From: CAIXLI01 sp964587125
Lineage (GTDB): Bacteria > Pseudomonadota > Alphaproteobacteria > UBA9219
Direction of reading: 5' to 3'
Length of the DNA: 64,000 nucleotides
Assembly (NCBI GenBank): GCA_964587125.1
Contig: CAZPKC010000004.1
Span: forward strand, 55,246-119,245
Shown piece after piece: positions 31,852 to 42,339 of the stretch. The first letter of the stretch is position 1, and each line of letters opens with the position of its first letter. The notes below the pieces were generated by a model. It worked only from the letters and a program-made list of their open reading frames with translations. It ran no database searches and was not told where the DNA came from. The position numbers and the translations under genes were made by a program.

Positions 31852-32873
31852 TGCCGAAAAAATCTAAAACCGAATTCGCAATCGATATCGGGAAGGCTCT
31901 TGACAAAATTTCGGGTTCTATCGTTAGAACGCCTCTTTTAAGATCCGAAGAATTCAGCCGGGCCTTCGGATGCAACCTTTATTTTAAGTATGAACATTTG
32001 CAAATAACCGGCTCCGTGAAAGCGCGGGGGGCATTTTTAAAAGTTCCGTCGAAAAAAACCGGCGTCCGGCAAGGGTATGTGACGGCTTCGACGGGCAACC
32101 ACGGCTTCGGAATGGCCTTGGCCGCGCAGCGTTCAGGATCCGATTTTAAATTGTTCATGCCGACGACGGTCGATCGCCAAAAAATACAAAAGGCTCAATT
32201 TTTGGGAGCCGACATATCTTTATGCGGCGCATCGTGGGACGAGGCTAATCAGGCTGCCTTGGCGTTCAGTAAAGAATCGGGGTGGGAGTTTGTCCATACG
32301 TTCGACGACGAAACCGTTGTCGCCGGACATGCGACGGCCGCGCTTGAGTGTTTGCAAGAGCATCCGAAATTCGACGTGGCCCTGTGTTCCATTGGCGGAG
32401 GCGGCCTTGCACGCGGTTTTCTCGGATCTTTGAAAGAAGATATCCCTTCTATACGCTGTTATGGAGTCGAAACTTTCGGCGCGGAATCCATGTTTCTGAG
32501 TTTGAAAAACGGAAAGATTACGACATTGCCGAAAATCGCTTCAAAGGCCACCAGCATAGGCATCAAGGCGCCGACCGTCTCGACGTTCGAGTTTGCAAGA
32601 AAAAATCTCGACGGATTGGCTGTCGTCGGAGATCATGCGGCCGCCGTTTCCCAGATACATATTTTGGATTGCGACAAACAACTTGTCGAACTGGCCGCTT
32701 CCTGTTGCGTGGCGGCGCTGGAAGCAAACCTCATTCCCGATATAAAGGGCAAGGATGTTCTCGTTCTTCTCTGCGGCGGAAATGTTCTCTCTTCGGAATT
32801 GGGCATCGAAAAAGAAATCGCCCCGCAGGTTCCTGCGTATTTGCCCATTGGAAAAAGCGCGCTTCATCTTTGA
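31851..32873 (+). CDS. PLP-dependent threonine/serine dehydratase-like enzyme
   Basis: A 340-residue fold-type II PLP protein. The PLP lysine lies in ITGSVKARGA (near 60), followed by ASTGNHGFGMA, the phosphate-binding SIGGGGLARG (near 185) and the closing LCGGNVLS. These match catabolic threonine/serine dehydratases and serine racemases. There is no C-terminal ACT domain, so it is probably not the biosynthetic, isoleucine-inhibited form. Its ATG shares one base with the dipeptidase stop (TAATG). A joint role in degrading a D-Ala/D-Ser-type peptide product is plausible but inferred. Confidence 0.82.
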   Translation: MPKKSKTEFAIDIGKALDKISGSIVRTPLLRSEEFSRAFGCNLYFKYEHLQITGSVKARGAFLKVPSKKTGVRQGYVTASTGNHGFGMALAAQRSGSDFKLFMPTTVDRQKIQKAQFLGADISLCGASWDEANQAALAFSKESGWEFVHTFDDETVVAGHATAALECLQEHPKFDVALCSIGGGGLARGFLGSLKEDIPSIRCYGVETFGAESMFLSLKNGKITTLPKIASKATSIGIKAPTVSTFEFARKNLDGLAVVGDHAAAVSQIHILDCDKQLVELAASCCVAALEANLIPDIKGKDVLVLLCGGNVLSSELGIEKEIAPQVPAYLPIGKSALHL

Positions 32874-32882
32874 TTTTGGCGT

Positions 32883-33590
32883 TTAATCGGCTGTTTGCGC
32901 GCGAACGCGGATGCCCCGCGCGGCATAGAATTTATCAAAGGCCTCGATATCCATTTCGACATATTCCTGTCTGCTTTTGGTAAAACCGCTCGGATTATGA
33001 AACATAAGCTTGTCCGGAGAATTTTCGTTACGGAAAAGAAGAACCAAATGTCCTCCTTTGGCGGGAGGGATGATTTCCGGCGTTCTTATGGATGGATGCA
33101 CGGAAGCGATAAAAAATCCGCCTTCATTGACCGCATCGCGGGCCTGCTCGATGGGAAAATGGGCGCACACGTCGGCGCGAAGGCCGAATTCCTCGCGGAC
33201 GAAATCCGTGAACGGCTTGTAATAAAGCCCCTTGATATTTCCCATCAGCGCCGTTTTATATCCGCCGTATTTTCTGCATGACTTCGCCAACTCGACGGTC
33301 GGCGCGATCTTTCCCGACCGGCAGGCGAGAATCATCTTAAGGCACGCCATTCCGCAAAGATGACCCGCCCACTTTGCGTATTCTTTCGGCGTTTTGGCTC
33401 CGGAGGATTCCCAAAGCGGATCGTTTTCCGCATTTTCTTTGCCGGATATAAACGCCTCGACGAGATCGCGCGATTCGAACTGGGAAAAATAAGGCACGTC
33501 CATGTTCTTATTTCCGTCGTTTTTGACCGGCGCATAGTGAACGGTCGCGCTTCGCGATGCAATTCTTTTAACCTGACGCGATCTTCCCAT
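32883..33590 (-). CDS. C39-like cysteine protease domain protein
   Basis: A 235-residue protein. A papain-like C39_2 arrangement is visible: Gly-Cys-Met in HLCGMACLKMIL (near 95), the His in AKGGHLVLLFRNE (near 185) and the Asn in FHNPSGFTK. VPYFSQFESRD at the domain start is typical of the family. No signal peptide or ABC transporter domain is present, so it is not a standard bacteriocin exporter. The substrate is unknown. It converges on the dehydratase gene with a 9-base gap. The start at 33590 is preferred over a TTG at 33605. Confidence 0.72.
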   Translation of the reverse strand: MGRSRQVKRIASRSATVHYAPVKNDGNKNMDVPYFSQFESRDLVEAFISGKENAENDPLWESSGAKTPKEYAKWAGHLCGMACLKMILACRSGKIAPTVELAKSCRKYGGYKTALMGNIKGLYYKPFTDFVREEFGLRADVCAHFPIEQARDAVNEGGFFIASVHPSIRTPEIIPPAKGGHLVLLFRNENSPDKLMFHNPSGFTKSRQEYVEMDIEAFDKFYAARGIRVRAQTAD

Positions 33591-33649
33591 TTCCTTCGCC
33601 CTCAAACCGCGCTAGAAGAGGGGGCGTTTCTTCAGGGTTTTCCGGTTTC

Positions 33650-36193
33650 ATGCGTCTTTTCTCCGCACTTTTGTCCGTATTGTTGCTGATGGCCGGTTTG
33701 GGCGCGGCGCTTGTCACGGCCGCCTTTTCCCATTACAGCAGGGACTTGCCCGAATACGAGTATCTCAAGGATTACCAGCCGCCGACCTTAAGCCGCATCT
33801 ACGCCGACGACGGGCGCATGATGGCCGTCGTGGCCGCCGAGCAGCGCCTTTTCATCCCCATCGACAAAATCCCGCAGCGCGTGATCGACGCGTTCCTGTC
33901 GGCGGAGGATTCCGATTTCTACCAGCATAACGGCGTCGATTACGCGGGCATCGTGCGCGCGGCGTTCGTTAATCTGGAAAACGTGGGGCGCGAGAGGCAT
34001 CCGATGGGCGCGTCGACAATCACGCAGCAGGTCGCCAAAAACATGCTGCTGACGAACGAAGTCTCGGTCGCGCGCAAAATCCGCGAGGCTATTCTCGCGA
34101 CGCGGCTCGAAAAAGCCCTCAGCAAGCGCCGCATCCTCGAAATCTATTTGAACGAGATTTTTCTCGGCAACCGTTCATACGGGGTCGCCGCCGCCGCCTT
34201 GAATTATTTCAACAAGTCTCTGGACGAACTGACAATAGCCGAAGCCGCGTATCTCGCCGCGCTGCCAAAGGCGCCGAACAATTACAATCCCACGCGCGAT
34301 TACGCGGCGGCCGTCGCCCGCCGCAACTGGGTCATCGGACGCATGGCCGAAAGCGACCGCATCACGCCCGAGGAAGCCGACATCGCGCAAAAAGAAATTC
34401 TGGAGACACGAACGCGCGCGGAGGACGAAAGCGTCACCGCCGATTATTTCTCGGAGGAAGTCCGCCGTCAGCTGATCGACAAATTCGGGGAAGAGAACGT
34501 GATGCAAGGCGGCCTTGCCGTTAAAACAAGCCTCGATCCCAAATTGCAGGGCATGGCGACGAAGGCTTTGCGGGACGGCTTGCTTTTATTCGACCGCCGC
34601 GAGCGCGGCTGGCGCGGCCCCGTCGCGCATTTAACCGACCTCAACGATTGGCAAAAGAGGTTGAAAGGCATCGCGGTTCCGGCAGGCGCGGAATACTGGC
34701 GCATGGCGGTCGTTTCCGGCTTGAAAAATACCGAGGCTCAAATCGCCTTTGCTAACGATACTAAAGGCCGCATTCCGTGGTCGGAGCTAAGCTGGGCGCG
34801 GAAAGAGCTGGCCGACAATCAGTTCGGGCCTGCGATTCATCAGCCCTCCGACGTTTTGAACGTCGGCGACGTGATCATGGTCGAGGCCGCCAAGGAAAAC
34901 GAACAAGGAAAACCTTATCCGGCGGATACGTATACGCTCAGGCAGGTTCCCGTCGTGCAGGGCGCGATTGTCGTGCTCGATCCGCACACGGGGCGCGTTT
35001 TCGCGATGAACGGCGGCTTCAGCACGAAGATCAGCCAGTTCAACCGCGCCACGCAGGCGATGCGGCAGCCGGGATCGTCGTTCAAGCCGTTCGTCTACAT
35101 GGCCGCGCTCGATAACGGCTTTACGCCCGCGAGCCTGATTTTGGATTCGCCTTTCGATTATAATCAGGGGCCGGGATTGCCTTTGTGGCATCCGGAAAAT
35201 TACGACGAAGAAGATTTGGGGCCGACGCCTTTGCGCGTGGGCATCGAGAAATCGCAAAACCTGATGACGGTGCGCATCGCGAACGCCGTCGGCATGCCCA
35301 CCGTCGTGGATTACGCGAAGAAATTCGGCATCGTCGACGATATGCCCGCGCTTCTGGCTTTCGCGCTGGGAGCCAAGGAAACCACGCCTTTGCGCCTCGT
35401 CACCGCTTACGGAATGATCGTGAACGGCGGCAAGAAAATAACGCCGAGCATCATCGACCGCGTGCAGGACCGCAGCGGCAAAACGATCTGGCGGGCGGAT
35501 ACCCGCGATTGCACGGATTGCCAACAGGCGGGTTGGACGGCGCAAACGGCTCCGCCCGACATCCCCGACACGCGCGAACAAATCGAAGACCCGAGAACGA
35601 CCTACCAAATGGTCAACATCCTGCAAGGCGTCGTTCAGCGCGGGACGGCGTCACGCCTGCGCGATATCGATTTTCCGCTGGCGGGAAAAACGGGCACGAC
35701 GAACGACAGCAAGGACGCGTGGTTCATCGGCTTCACGCCCGATCTCGTCTGCGGCGTCTATGTCGGCTTCGACAATCCCGTGCCTTTGGGCTCGCGCGAA
35801 ACGGGGGCGTCGGTCGCCGTGCCGATCTTCCGTTCCTTCATCACCGAAGCGATCAAAGGCAAGCCGCCCATTCCGTTCCGCATGCCGCCCGGCCTGCGCA
35901 TGGTGCGCGTCGATCCGGCGACGGAGACGCTGGCGCCCCCAAGCGATAAAACGGCGATCTGGGAATCCTTCATTCCGGGAACGGAGCCGCAGGAAGGACA
36001 GGCTCGTCCCGTTCTCGACGGCATTCCCGATCCCAACGGCGCGATTGCGCCGACTCCTGTCGAAATAAACGGCGTCACCGAGGGCACGAGCGAAACGCCG
36101 CCTCCGGCTCCGATAGCTCCGCCCGATCTGGCCGTTCCAGTTCCTGCGCCCGCTTCAACGCCCGCGCAGACGGGAACGGGCGGGTTGTATTAA
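33650..36193 (+). CDS. mrcA: Bifunctional penicillin-binding protein 1A
   Basis: An 847-residue class A PBP: N-terminal membrane anchor (about 5-27), GT51 glycosyltransferase (AEDSDFYQHNGVDYAGIVRA near 85 and GASTITQQVAKN near 125), an OB-like insert, then the transpeptidase with SxxK in PGSSFKPFVYMAAL (near 475), SQN in EKSQNLMTVR (near 540) and KTGT in LAGKTGTTNDSKD (near 680). The tail is Pro/Ala-rich. It polymerises and crosslinks peptidoglycan in the periplasm. It is divergent from the C39-like gene. The ribosome binding site is weak. Confidence 0.96.
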   Translation: MRLFSALLSVLLLMAGLGAALVTAAFSHYSRDLPEYEYLKDYQPPTLSRIYADDGRMMAVVAAEQRLFIPIDKIPQRVIDAFLSAEDSDFYQHNGVDYAGIVRAAFVNLENVGRERHPMGASTITQQVAKNMLLTNEVSVARKIREAILATRLEKALSKRRILEIYLNEIFLGNRSYGVAAAALNYFNKSLDELTIAEAAYLAALPKAPNNYNPTRDYAAAVARRNWVIGRMAESDRITPEEADIAQKEILETRTRAEDESVTADYFSEEVRRQLIDKFGEENVMQGGLAVKTSLDPKLQGMATKALRDGLLLFDRRERGWRGPVAHLTDLNDWQKRLKGIAVPAGAEYWRMAVVSGLKNTEAQIAFANDTKGRIPWSELSWARKELADNQFGPAIHQPSDVLNVGDVIMVEAAKENEQGKPYPADTYTLRQVPVVQGAIVVLDPHTGRVFAMNGGFSTKISQFNRATQAMRQPGSSFKPFVYMAALDNGFTPASLILDSPFDYNQGPGLPLWHPENYDEEDLGPTPLRVGIEKSQNLMTVRIANAVGMPTVVDYAKKFGIVDDMPALLAFALGAKETTPLRLVTAYGMIVNGGKKITPSIIDRVQDRSGKTIWRADTRDCTDCQQAGWTAQTAPPDIPDTREQIEDPRTTYQMVNILQGVVQRGTASRLRDIDFPLAGKTGTTNDSKDAWFIGFTPDLVCGVYVGFDNPVPLGSRETGASVAVPIFRSFITEAIKGKPPIPFRMPPGLRMVRVDPATETLAPPSDKTAIWESFIPGTEPQEGQARPVLDGIPDPNGAIAPTPVEINGVTEGTSETPPPAPIAPPDLAVPVPAPASTPAQTGTGGLY

Positions 36194-36313
36194 TGAAAGA
36201 TTGCTATTAATTGGCGAGTTAAGAATTTCTAAATCATAGATTCATGAAATGCTTTCACGTTTTTTGATGTACAATGTTCCCCATATTCTATTGCATTTTT
36301 GGTCGAGGTTATT

Positions 36314-36967
36314 ATGGCGGATAGAGAAAAAGACACCTCATATCAAAAGGAATGTGAAGGGGAAAATCTTCCCAAATTTTCTTCGATTGCCGAAGCAATC
36401 CCAATCGTAAGGTCATTGGAGCAAGAGCTTTTTAAAAAAAGCGAAGACATCAAGAATTTTCTTGATGCGAAACACACCATTTTAGAAGCAACTGAACAGC
36501 AGGAATTCCTGCGCAAACAAGCAAAAAAGATGCAGGCGTTTCGCAGCGGCGTGTATGAGCTGAGAAACAAGGATCTCGCCTGTAATGACGTTGTCTGGTG
36601 CATGTTATGCGCCAAGGGAGATCGGCTTATAGAAAAAACGGATGAATTGGATTCCTTGTTGCGTAAGGATAAAAACGATCTCAAACAGAAGACAACGCTT
36701 GATGTTATCCAACTGTTTACTTTGGTAATTCTTTTTCCGTTTGCCGCTTACAGTCTATTGAAAGCTGTCGCCCCATCTGATTCCAAAGCGCCAATAATCG
36801 TTCCTGTGCTTGTCGCGGCCTCCGGGGTTCTTTACCATTATCGGGAAGGGGTGAGAAACGCATGGAAGGGCGTTCGAGGGGAAATTACGGCACAAAAAGA
36901 AAAGATGACCGAAAGAACAGTGAATTTTGTAAGAAGATTTAATAAAGACAACAACGGCCCAAAATGA
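36314..36967 (+). CDS. Hypothetical membrane protein, low GC
   Basis: A 217-residue protein. The N-terminal half is charged and helical (RSLEQELFKKSEDIKNFL, LRKQAKKMQAF). Two membrane helices lie at about 133-152 and 160-176 (VIQLFTLVILFPFAAYSL and APIIVPVLVAASGVLYH), and the C-terminal tail is basic. No family is recognised. Base and codon use is clearly more AT-rich than mrcA and ftsH on either side, suggesting a later acquisition. The start at 36314 has GAGG five bases upstream. A -10-like TACAAT lies near 36270. It converges with the small membrane gene at 37002. Confidence 0.6.
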   Translation: MADREKDTSYQKECEGENLPKFSSIAEAIPIVRSLEQELFKKSEDIKNFLDAKHTILEATEQQEFLRKQAKKMQAFRSGVYELRNKDLACNDVVWCMLCAKGDRLIEKTDELDSLLRKDKNDLKQKTTLDVIQLFTLVILFPFAAYSLLKAVAPSDSKAPIIVPVLVAASGVLYHYREGVRNAWKGVRGEITAQKEKMTERTVNFVRRFNKDNNGPK

Positions 36968-37001
36968 AGATACTCGGTTAAGGATACGATTTAACCATTG
37001 C

Positions 37002-37253
37002 CTATTTGTGAGCTTGGTCAAAAGATGCTCGTCTCCGATTCGCTATCTGATCCACTATAAAATCCTCTCGCACTTTCTTTCCAATTTCATGAAACAAACC
37101 ACTACCCGCGATACCAAAAGTTACAATATACGCCGCTGTTATCCAATCGCCTGATTTGATCCCATATGCAACACCCGCGACAACAGCACCAACTGCGGCT
37201 ATTTCAGCCGTCGCTTTAATCCAATCCTTTCGAATGGCGCTAATAATTTTCAT
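37002..37253 (-). CDS. Small hypothetical membrane protein, low GC
   Basis: An 83-residue protein with two hydrophobic stretches (about 16-31, IAAVGAVVAGVAYGIK, and 38-54) and a charged tail (KKVREDFIVDQIANRRR). The family is unknown. It converges with the 36314 gene (35-base gap) and shares its AT-rich composition, so the pair may be one small insertion between mrcA and ftsH. A TTAACCAT octamer lies between them at 36991. Confidence 0.5.
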   Translation of the reverse strand: MKIISAIRKDWIKATAEIAAVGAVVAGVAYGIKSGDWITAAYIVTFGIAGSGLFHEIGKKVREDFIVDQIANRRRASFDQAHK

Positions 37254-37568
37254 AAGATTTCCAACGCTTCCTTAAGCCATTCTATACTTGCCCTCTAGCC
37301 CTGTTCAAGGGATTAGCCAAGGGTAAATACTTTCACAGAAGCAAACGTTTTTGATTTAGATTTTATTTTTGTAAGGGCCGCATGCTATTAACCCATTGAT
37401 ATCATACTTAAAAATACGAATTATATGCATGTCGCTTTAGTCAACGCTCGGCGTCATTCTCTTTACATTCTGCAATGGATTGAAAGTTTAAGGTTCTTTA
37501 CTATATCCTTAACTTTTTCTTACAGAATGACGGGCTGATTTAAGACGGCTCGGAAGAAGGATATCCTC
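37254..37568. other. ftsH upstream region with degenerate inverted repeat
   Basis: A 315-base AT-rich gap. It contains gtcattct near 37452 and agaatgac near 37525, an inverted pair resembling the ends of the family-B palindromes but with unrelated interior. Any ftsH promoter should be here; no perfect sigma32-type site was identified by eye. Confidence 0.45.
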
Positions 37569-39497
<1,929 letters not shown>

Positions 39498-39498
39498 A

Positions 39499-40002
39499 AT
39501 GGCCAGCGAAGAACCGAAAAATAAGCCCGCAGGCAAGCCCCGGAAAAAAGGGGGCAAGCTTAAATTCATTTTGTTCATGATCTTGGCCGGAGCCGCGATG
39601 CCGTTCATGCTCGCGTCGATCCTTTTGGTTCTGGCGGGGCTTGCGCCGACCTATGTCGCTTTCGCCACGGACGACGATCCGGAGAAAACGGGCGCTACGT
39701 CGGTATGCGCGATGAATCTCGCGGGCATTTTTCCTTTTCTTATCGACTTGTGGATCAAGGGCCAGACCCCCGGCAACGCCTTGCGGATTTTAAGCGATCC
39801 GAACAGCTGGCTTATTATTCTGGGCGCGGCCGCCGTCGGGCAACTGATCATCTATACCGTGCCGCAGGCAATAGCGACGTTGTCCTTGACCCACGCCGAC
39901 GGGCGCGCCAAGGCCTTGCGCAAGAACCTCGACATGCTGAAAGAATCATGGGGGCCTGAAGTCGCCACGACCAAGCCGGTCAGCGCGATTATCGGAGGAT
40001 AG
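39499..40002 (+). CDS. Hypothetical three-helix membrane protein after ftsH
   Basis: A 167-residue protein. The N-terminus is very basic (KNKPAGKPRKKGGKLK), followed by membrane helices at about 22-52, 70-88 and 101-120, and a cytosolic tail (THADGRAKALRKNLDMLKES). It begins one base after the ftsH stop, so it is almost certainly cotranscribed and translationally coupled. Relatives of this size occur in alphaproteobacteria without a known role. A partner or regulator of FtsH is possible from context only. Confidence 0.7.
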   Translation: MASEEPKNKPAGKPRKKGGKLKFILFMILAGAAMPFMLASILLVLAGLAPTYVAFATDDDPEKTGATSVCAMNLAGIFPFLIDLWIKGQTPGNALRILSDPNSWLIILGAAAVGQLIIYTVPQAIATLSLTHADGRAKALRKNLDMLKESWGPEVATTKPVSAIIGG

Positions 40003-40080
40003 GGAAATTAAGCAGCCCAAGCTTGCTTAATTGCAAAAATAAGGCAGAAATCGCCTCCATAGTTTATTCCCGAAAGTAAA

Positions 40081-40116
40081 TTAACCATTTTCTAATTTTA
40101 TCTCGGGGGGTATAAC
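40081..40116 (+). promoter_or_regulatory. CtrA-type promoter: TTAACCAT box with -10
   Basis: TTAACCATTTTCTAA (40081-40095) fits TTAA-N7-CTAA, close to the CtrA consensus TTAA-N7-TTAA. A -10-like TATAAC starts exactly 30 bases after the start of the box (40111). The box thus overlaps the -35 position, the arrangement of CtrA-activated promoters. The next gene starts at 40166. Confidence 0.6.
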
Positions 40117-40165
40117 CTCGGGAATAAAGCAATTTTTCTATTTCATATTTTTATGAGGCGCGACG

Positions 40166-40663
40166 ATGTCGAATTTTGAAGAAATTAAAACTGCAGTTTG
40201 CGAACTCGAGGATTTTTGCATAGGAAAAACGCGCCGCCGGAGCAGGTTTCCTTATGATCGCTTTGCGCTAAAATCTTATGAAGAAGCGGGCGGGCCCGTC
40301 GTTGAAGTTTTTATCAATCCATATATGGCGCGCCTGCACGTCAGCGATCCTCCCGCCATAGATGCCCTGAGGAAGCTTGCGGCGCGCTTTCGCCGCGGCG
40401 GCATCGATGCCCGTTTCAACGCCGGAGACCCATACCTGCTTCTTGTCCTTATTCCGGACGACCCAGCCTCCGTCGGTGCTGTAAAACAAATCCTTCAGCA
40501 AGCGAAGGAAGATCGCGTCACGAAAGAGATTTTAAGGGCGTATAAAAACGTCGAAAAACGCATCACTAAAATCTCGACTCCGGAAGAAGGAACGACCGCC
40601 TTGAACAGGGGGGTAGCGAGGGCAATGACGCGGATAAAATTTCCAGCGAAAAAGTTCCATTAA
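40166..40663 (+). CDS. Hypothetical protein, paralogue of the gene at 41462
   Basis: A 165-residue soluble protein. After a charged N-terminus comes a compact domain: PYDRF, VVEVFINPYMARLHVSDP, LRKLAARFRRGGIDARF, LLLVLIPDD, then a helix KEDRVTKEILRAYKNVEKRI. The same order (PYD, IEIFI, RNFAARLQNFGMSCGF, VHITV, KDRIGKELYAAFKES) appears in the gene at 41462, so the two are diverged paralogues. No known family is recognised. GAGG lies near the start. The promoter at 40081 is of CtrA type. Confidence 0.65.
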   Translation: MSNFEEIKTAVCELEDFCIGKTRRRSRFPYDRFALKSYEEAGGPVVEVFINPYMARLHVSDPPAIDALRKLAARFRRGGIDARFNAGDPYLLLVLIPDDPASVGAVKQILQQAKEDRVTKEILRAYKNVEKRITKISTPEEGTTALNRGVARAMTRIKFPAKKFH

Positions 40664-40700
40664 TCACCTTGCGGTGCCGTAATCTTTCGATGAAACTATA

Positions 40701-40736
40701 TTAACCATTTTCTAATTCAAGGGCGCGTGTTACAAA
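40701..40736 (+). promoter_or_regulatory. CtrA-type promoter: TTAACCAT box with -10
   Basis: TTAACCATTTTCTAA (40701-40715) is identical to the site at 40081. A -10-like TACAAA begins 30 bases downstream of the box start (40731). It lies 83 bases before the next ATG (40791). Confidence 0.55.
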
Positions 40737-40790
40737 AAAGGCATTCGATGTAACGGCTTTGCCGGATTTTATTTTGCCAAGGAGATAACG

Positions 40791-41276
40791 ATGTCCAAAG
40801 TTACAGACCCCTTTCTCGAGTTAACGGAACTTTATTTTCAGGGAACAAGAGGCGAGGACAATTCCCAGCTCTTTGCCGTCAATGTGAAAATTAATACCGA
40901 ATCCGGGCAAGTTGAATTTATGCTTTATCCGCAGCGCGACGGATGGCCCCAGAACGACGTGACCTCGAAAGAATTCGGCGCCCTTGAAACAAGGATGAAG
41001 GACTTCGAGACGCTGTTACAAGGCATCGGTGGCGTCAACGCTTATTTCGTTCAGAAAAAAGGCAAAGATGCGCGCGACTCGGGAATTTTCTCGGGAAGCC
41101 CCATTCCTCCCGCTTGGGCTTTTCTTGCGAAAGTGCCGGATACCGATGTAGTTTCGACTGCTTTGAAAGCGGAGACTGCAAAGCTTAAGGAACCGAAGCC
41201 CGACGCGGAAAGCGCTTATGATAATGCGAAGCAAAGAGTGCTCGGACAAAACGGCAAACAGCCCGAGCAGAAGTAA
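40791..41276 (+). CDS. Hypothetical protein, 161 residues
   Basis: A soluble protein with AAGGAGATAACG ahead of its ATG. It has a beta-rich first half (LFAVNVKINTESGQVEFMLY), a helix (FGALETRMKDFETLLQGIGG) followed by VNAYFVQ, then AWAFLAKVPD and a Lys/Glu/Pro-rich tail. The strand-helix-strand order resembles the paralogues on either side, but similarity is too weak to claim by eye. No family is recognised. It is controlled by the 40701 CtrA-type promoter and ended by a terminator at 41318. Confidence 0.62.
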   Translation: MSKVTDPFLELTELYFQGTRGEDNSQLFAVNVKINTESGQVEFMLYPQRDGWPQNDVTSKEFGALETRMKDFETLLQGIGGVNAYFVQKKGKDARDSGIFSGSPIPPAWAFLAKVPDTDVVSTALKAETAKLKEPKPDAESAYDNAKQRVLGQNGKQPEQK

Positions 41277-41317
41277 TAATCCGATCTTTATGTTCCGATA
41301 AAAACGAGTATTTCACA

Positions 41318-41350
41318 AAGGCGGCGCGGAGCGATCCTCGCCGCCTTTTT
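41318..41350 (+). terminator. Rho-independent terminator
   Basis: AAGGCGGCG (41318-41326) pairs with CGCCGCCTT (41339-41347), followed by further T. It lies 42 bases after the stop of the 40791 gene and isolates it from the promoter at 41376. Confidence 0.88.
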
Positions 41351-41375
41351 CTTATCCCGCGCGCGCGAAAGTAAA

Positions 41376-41411
41376 TTAACCATTTTTTGCCTCTGCGCAA
41401 AAATGTATATT
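41376..41411 (+). promoter_or_regulatory. CtrA-type promoter: TTAACCAT box with -10
   Basis: TTAACCATTTTTTGC (41376-41390) keeps the octamer, with a weaker second half. TATATT begins exactly 30 bases after the box start (41406). The ATG of the next gene is at 41462. Confidence 0.55.
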
Positions 41412-41461
41412 AGAAACATAAAAGCCGGATTTTTGCTGCTTCGATTTTTTTGGGGATGACA

Positions 41462-42322
41462 ATGGGAAAAAATAAGAAAGAGCGGGAATCCGATCTGGAT
41501 CCCGGAATAAATGAATTTTTAAAGATTTTTCGCAAACTGGAAGCGCTGCATCTGGGTCCCGCAAGCCGTCATCGCGCCGCCCCTTATGATTTATACGTTT
41601 GCCCCGTTGACGACTCTCCCATCGAGATTTTTATCGATCTTAAGAAAGTCCATTTGTCCGGTACGAAAAACGATGTCAAGCAGACCGTAAGAAATTTCGC
41701 GGCGCGTCTGCAAAATTTTGGCATGAGTTGCGGTTTTCCCATCGATTACAAATATGAAAAAGACCCCGAAAACAAAAAAGACGACGAAGAAGAAGACGAT
41801 GCTTATGAAACAAACAGAGGGTTTCTGGAACCGGACGACAAGGACGACTATACGATCGTTCACATAACCGTTTCGAGGCCGAACGCGGAAGCCAAGCTCA
41901 AAGAGCTTCTTAAAATCGACGTAAAAGACCGCATCGGAAAGGAACTTTATGCCGCGTTTAAAGAAAGCGAAAACGAAATCGCCGGCACTCGCAATTTGGA
42001 AGATAAACGGGCTTTCTTTGGCAAGATACTGGATGAAACAATAGCCGAATTTTTGGAATTGTCCCCCCCGCAAGATGCGGAAAAAGAATCCGCGGTTCCT
42101 GATGAGGCGACGGGCGTTAAAAAATTTCTTTTGAAAGAATTCGGCAAAAATTCCGCCCAGCTTTCCGACGAGAAAAACCGCGTCCAAAAAATGCTTCTGA
42201 AAAAATTTGCCAGAATTAAGGAAATGTCGGATTCTTATCTCGACCCGGAAGGAAGGGAAGTTTTTATAAGGACGCTGCAACCGGCTGCGAACGCTTATAA
42301 AAAATCTCCCTGTTGCGGGTAG
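41462..42322 (+). CDS. Hypothetical protein, longer paralogue of the gene at 40166
   Basis: A 286-residue, strongly charged soluble protein. Residues 40-170 carry the domain shared with the 40166 protein (PYDLYVCP, IEIFIDLKKVHLSG, RNFAARLQNFGMSCGF, DYTIVHITVS, KDRIGKELYAAFKES), with an acidic insert rich in Asp/Glu/Lys near 100-125. The C-terminal 110 residues are helical (KKFLLKEFGKNSAQLSDEKN) and absent from the paralogue. It starts at 41462, with GGGG six bases upstream. Function is unknown. The stop is 17 bases from the convergent yebC gene. Confidence 0.65.
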   Translation: MGKNKKERESDLDPGINEFLKIFRKLEALHLGPASRHRAAPYDLYVCPVDDSPIEIFIDLKKVHLSGTKNDVKQTVRNFAARLQNFGMSCGFPIDYKYEKDPENKKDDEEEDDAYETNRGFLEPDDKDDYTIVHITVSRPNAEAKLKELLKIDVKDRIGKELYAAFKESENEIAGTRNLEDKRAFFGKILDETIAEFLELSPPQDAEKESAVPDEATGVKKFLLKEFGKNSAQLSDEKNRVQKMLLKKFARIKEMSDSYLDPEGREVFIRTLQPAANAYKKSPCCG

Positions 42323-42339
42323 GAAAGACGCGGCTTTCT

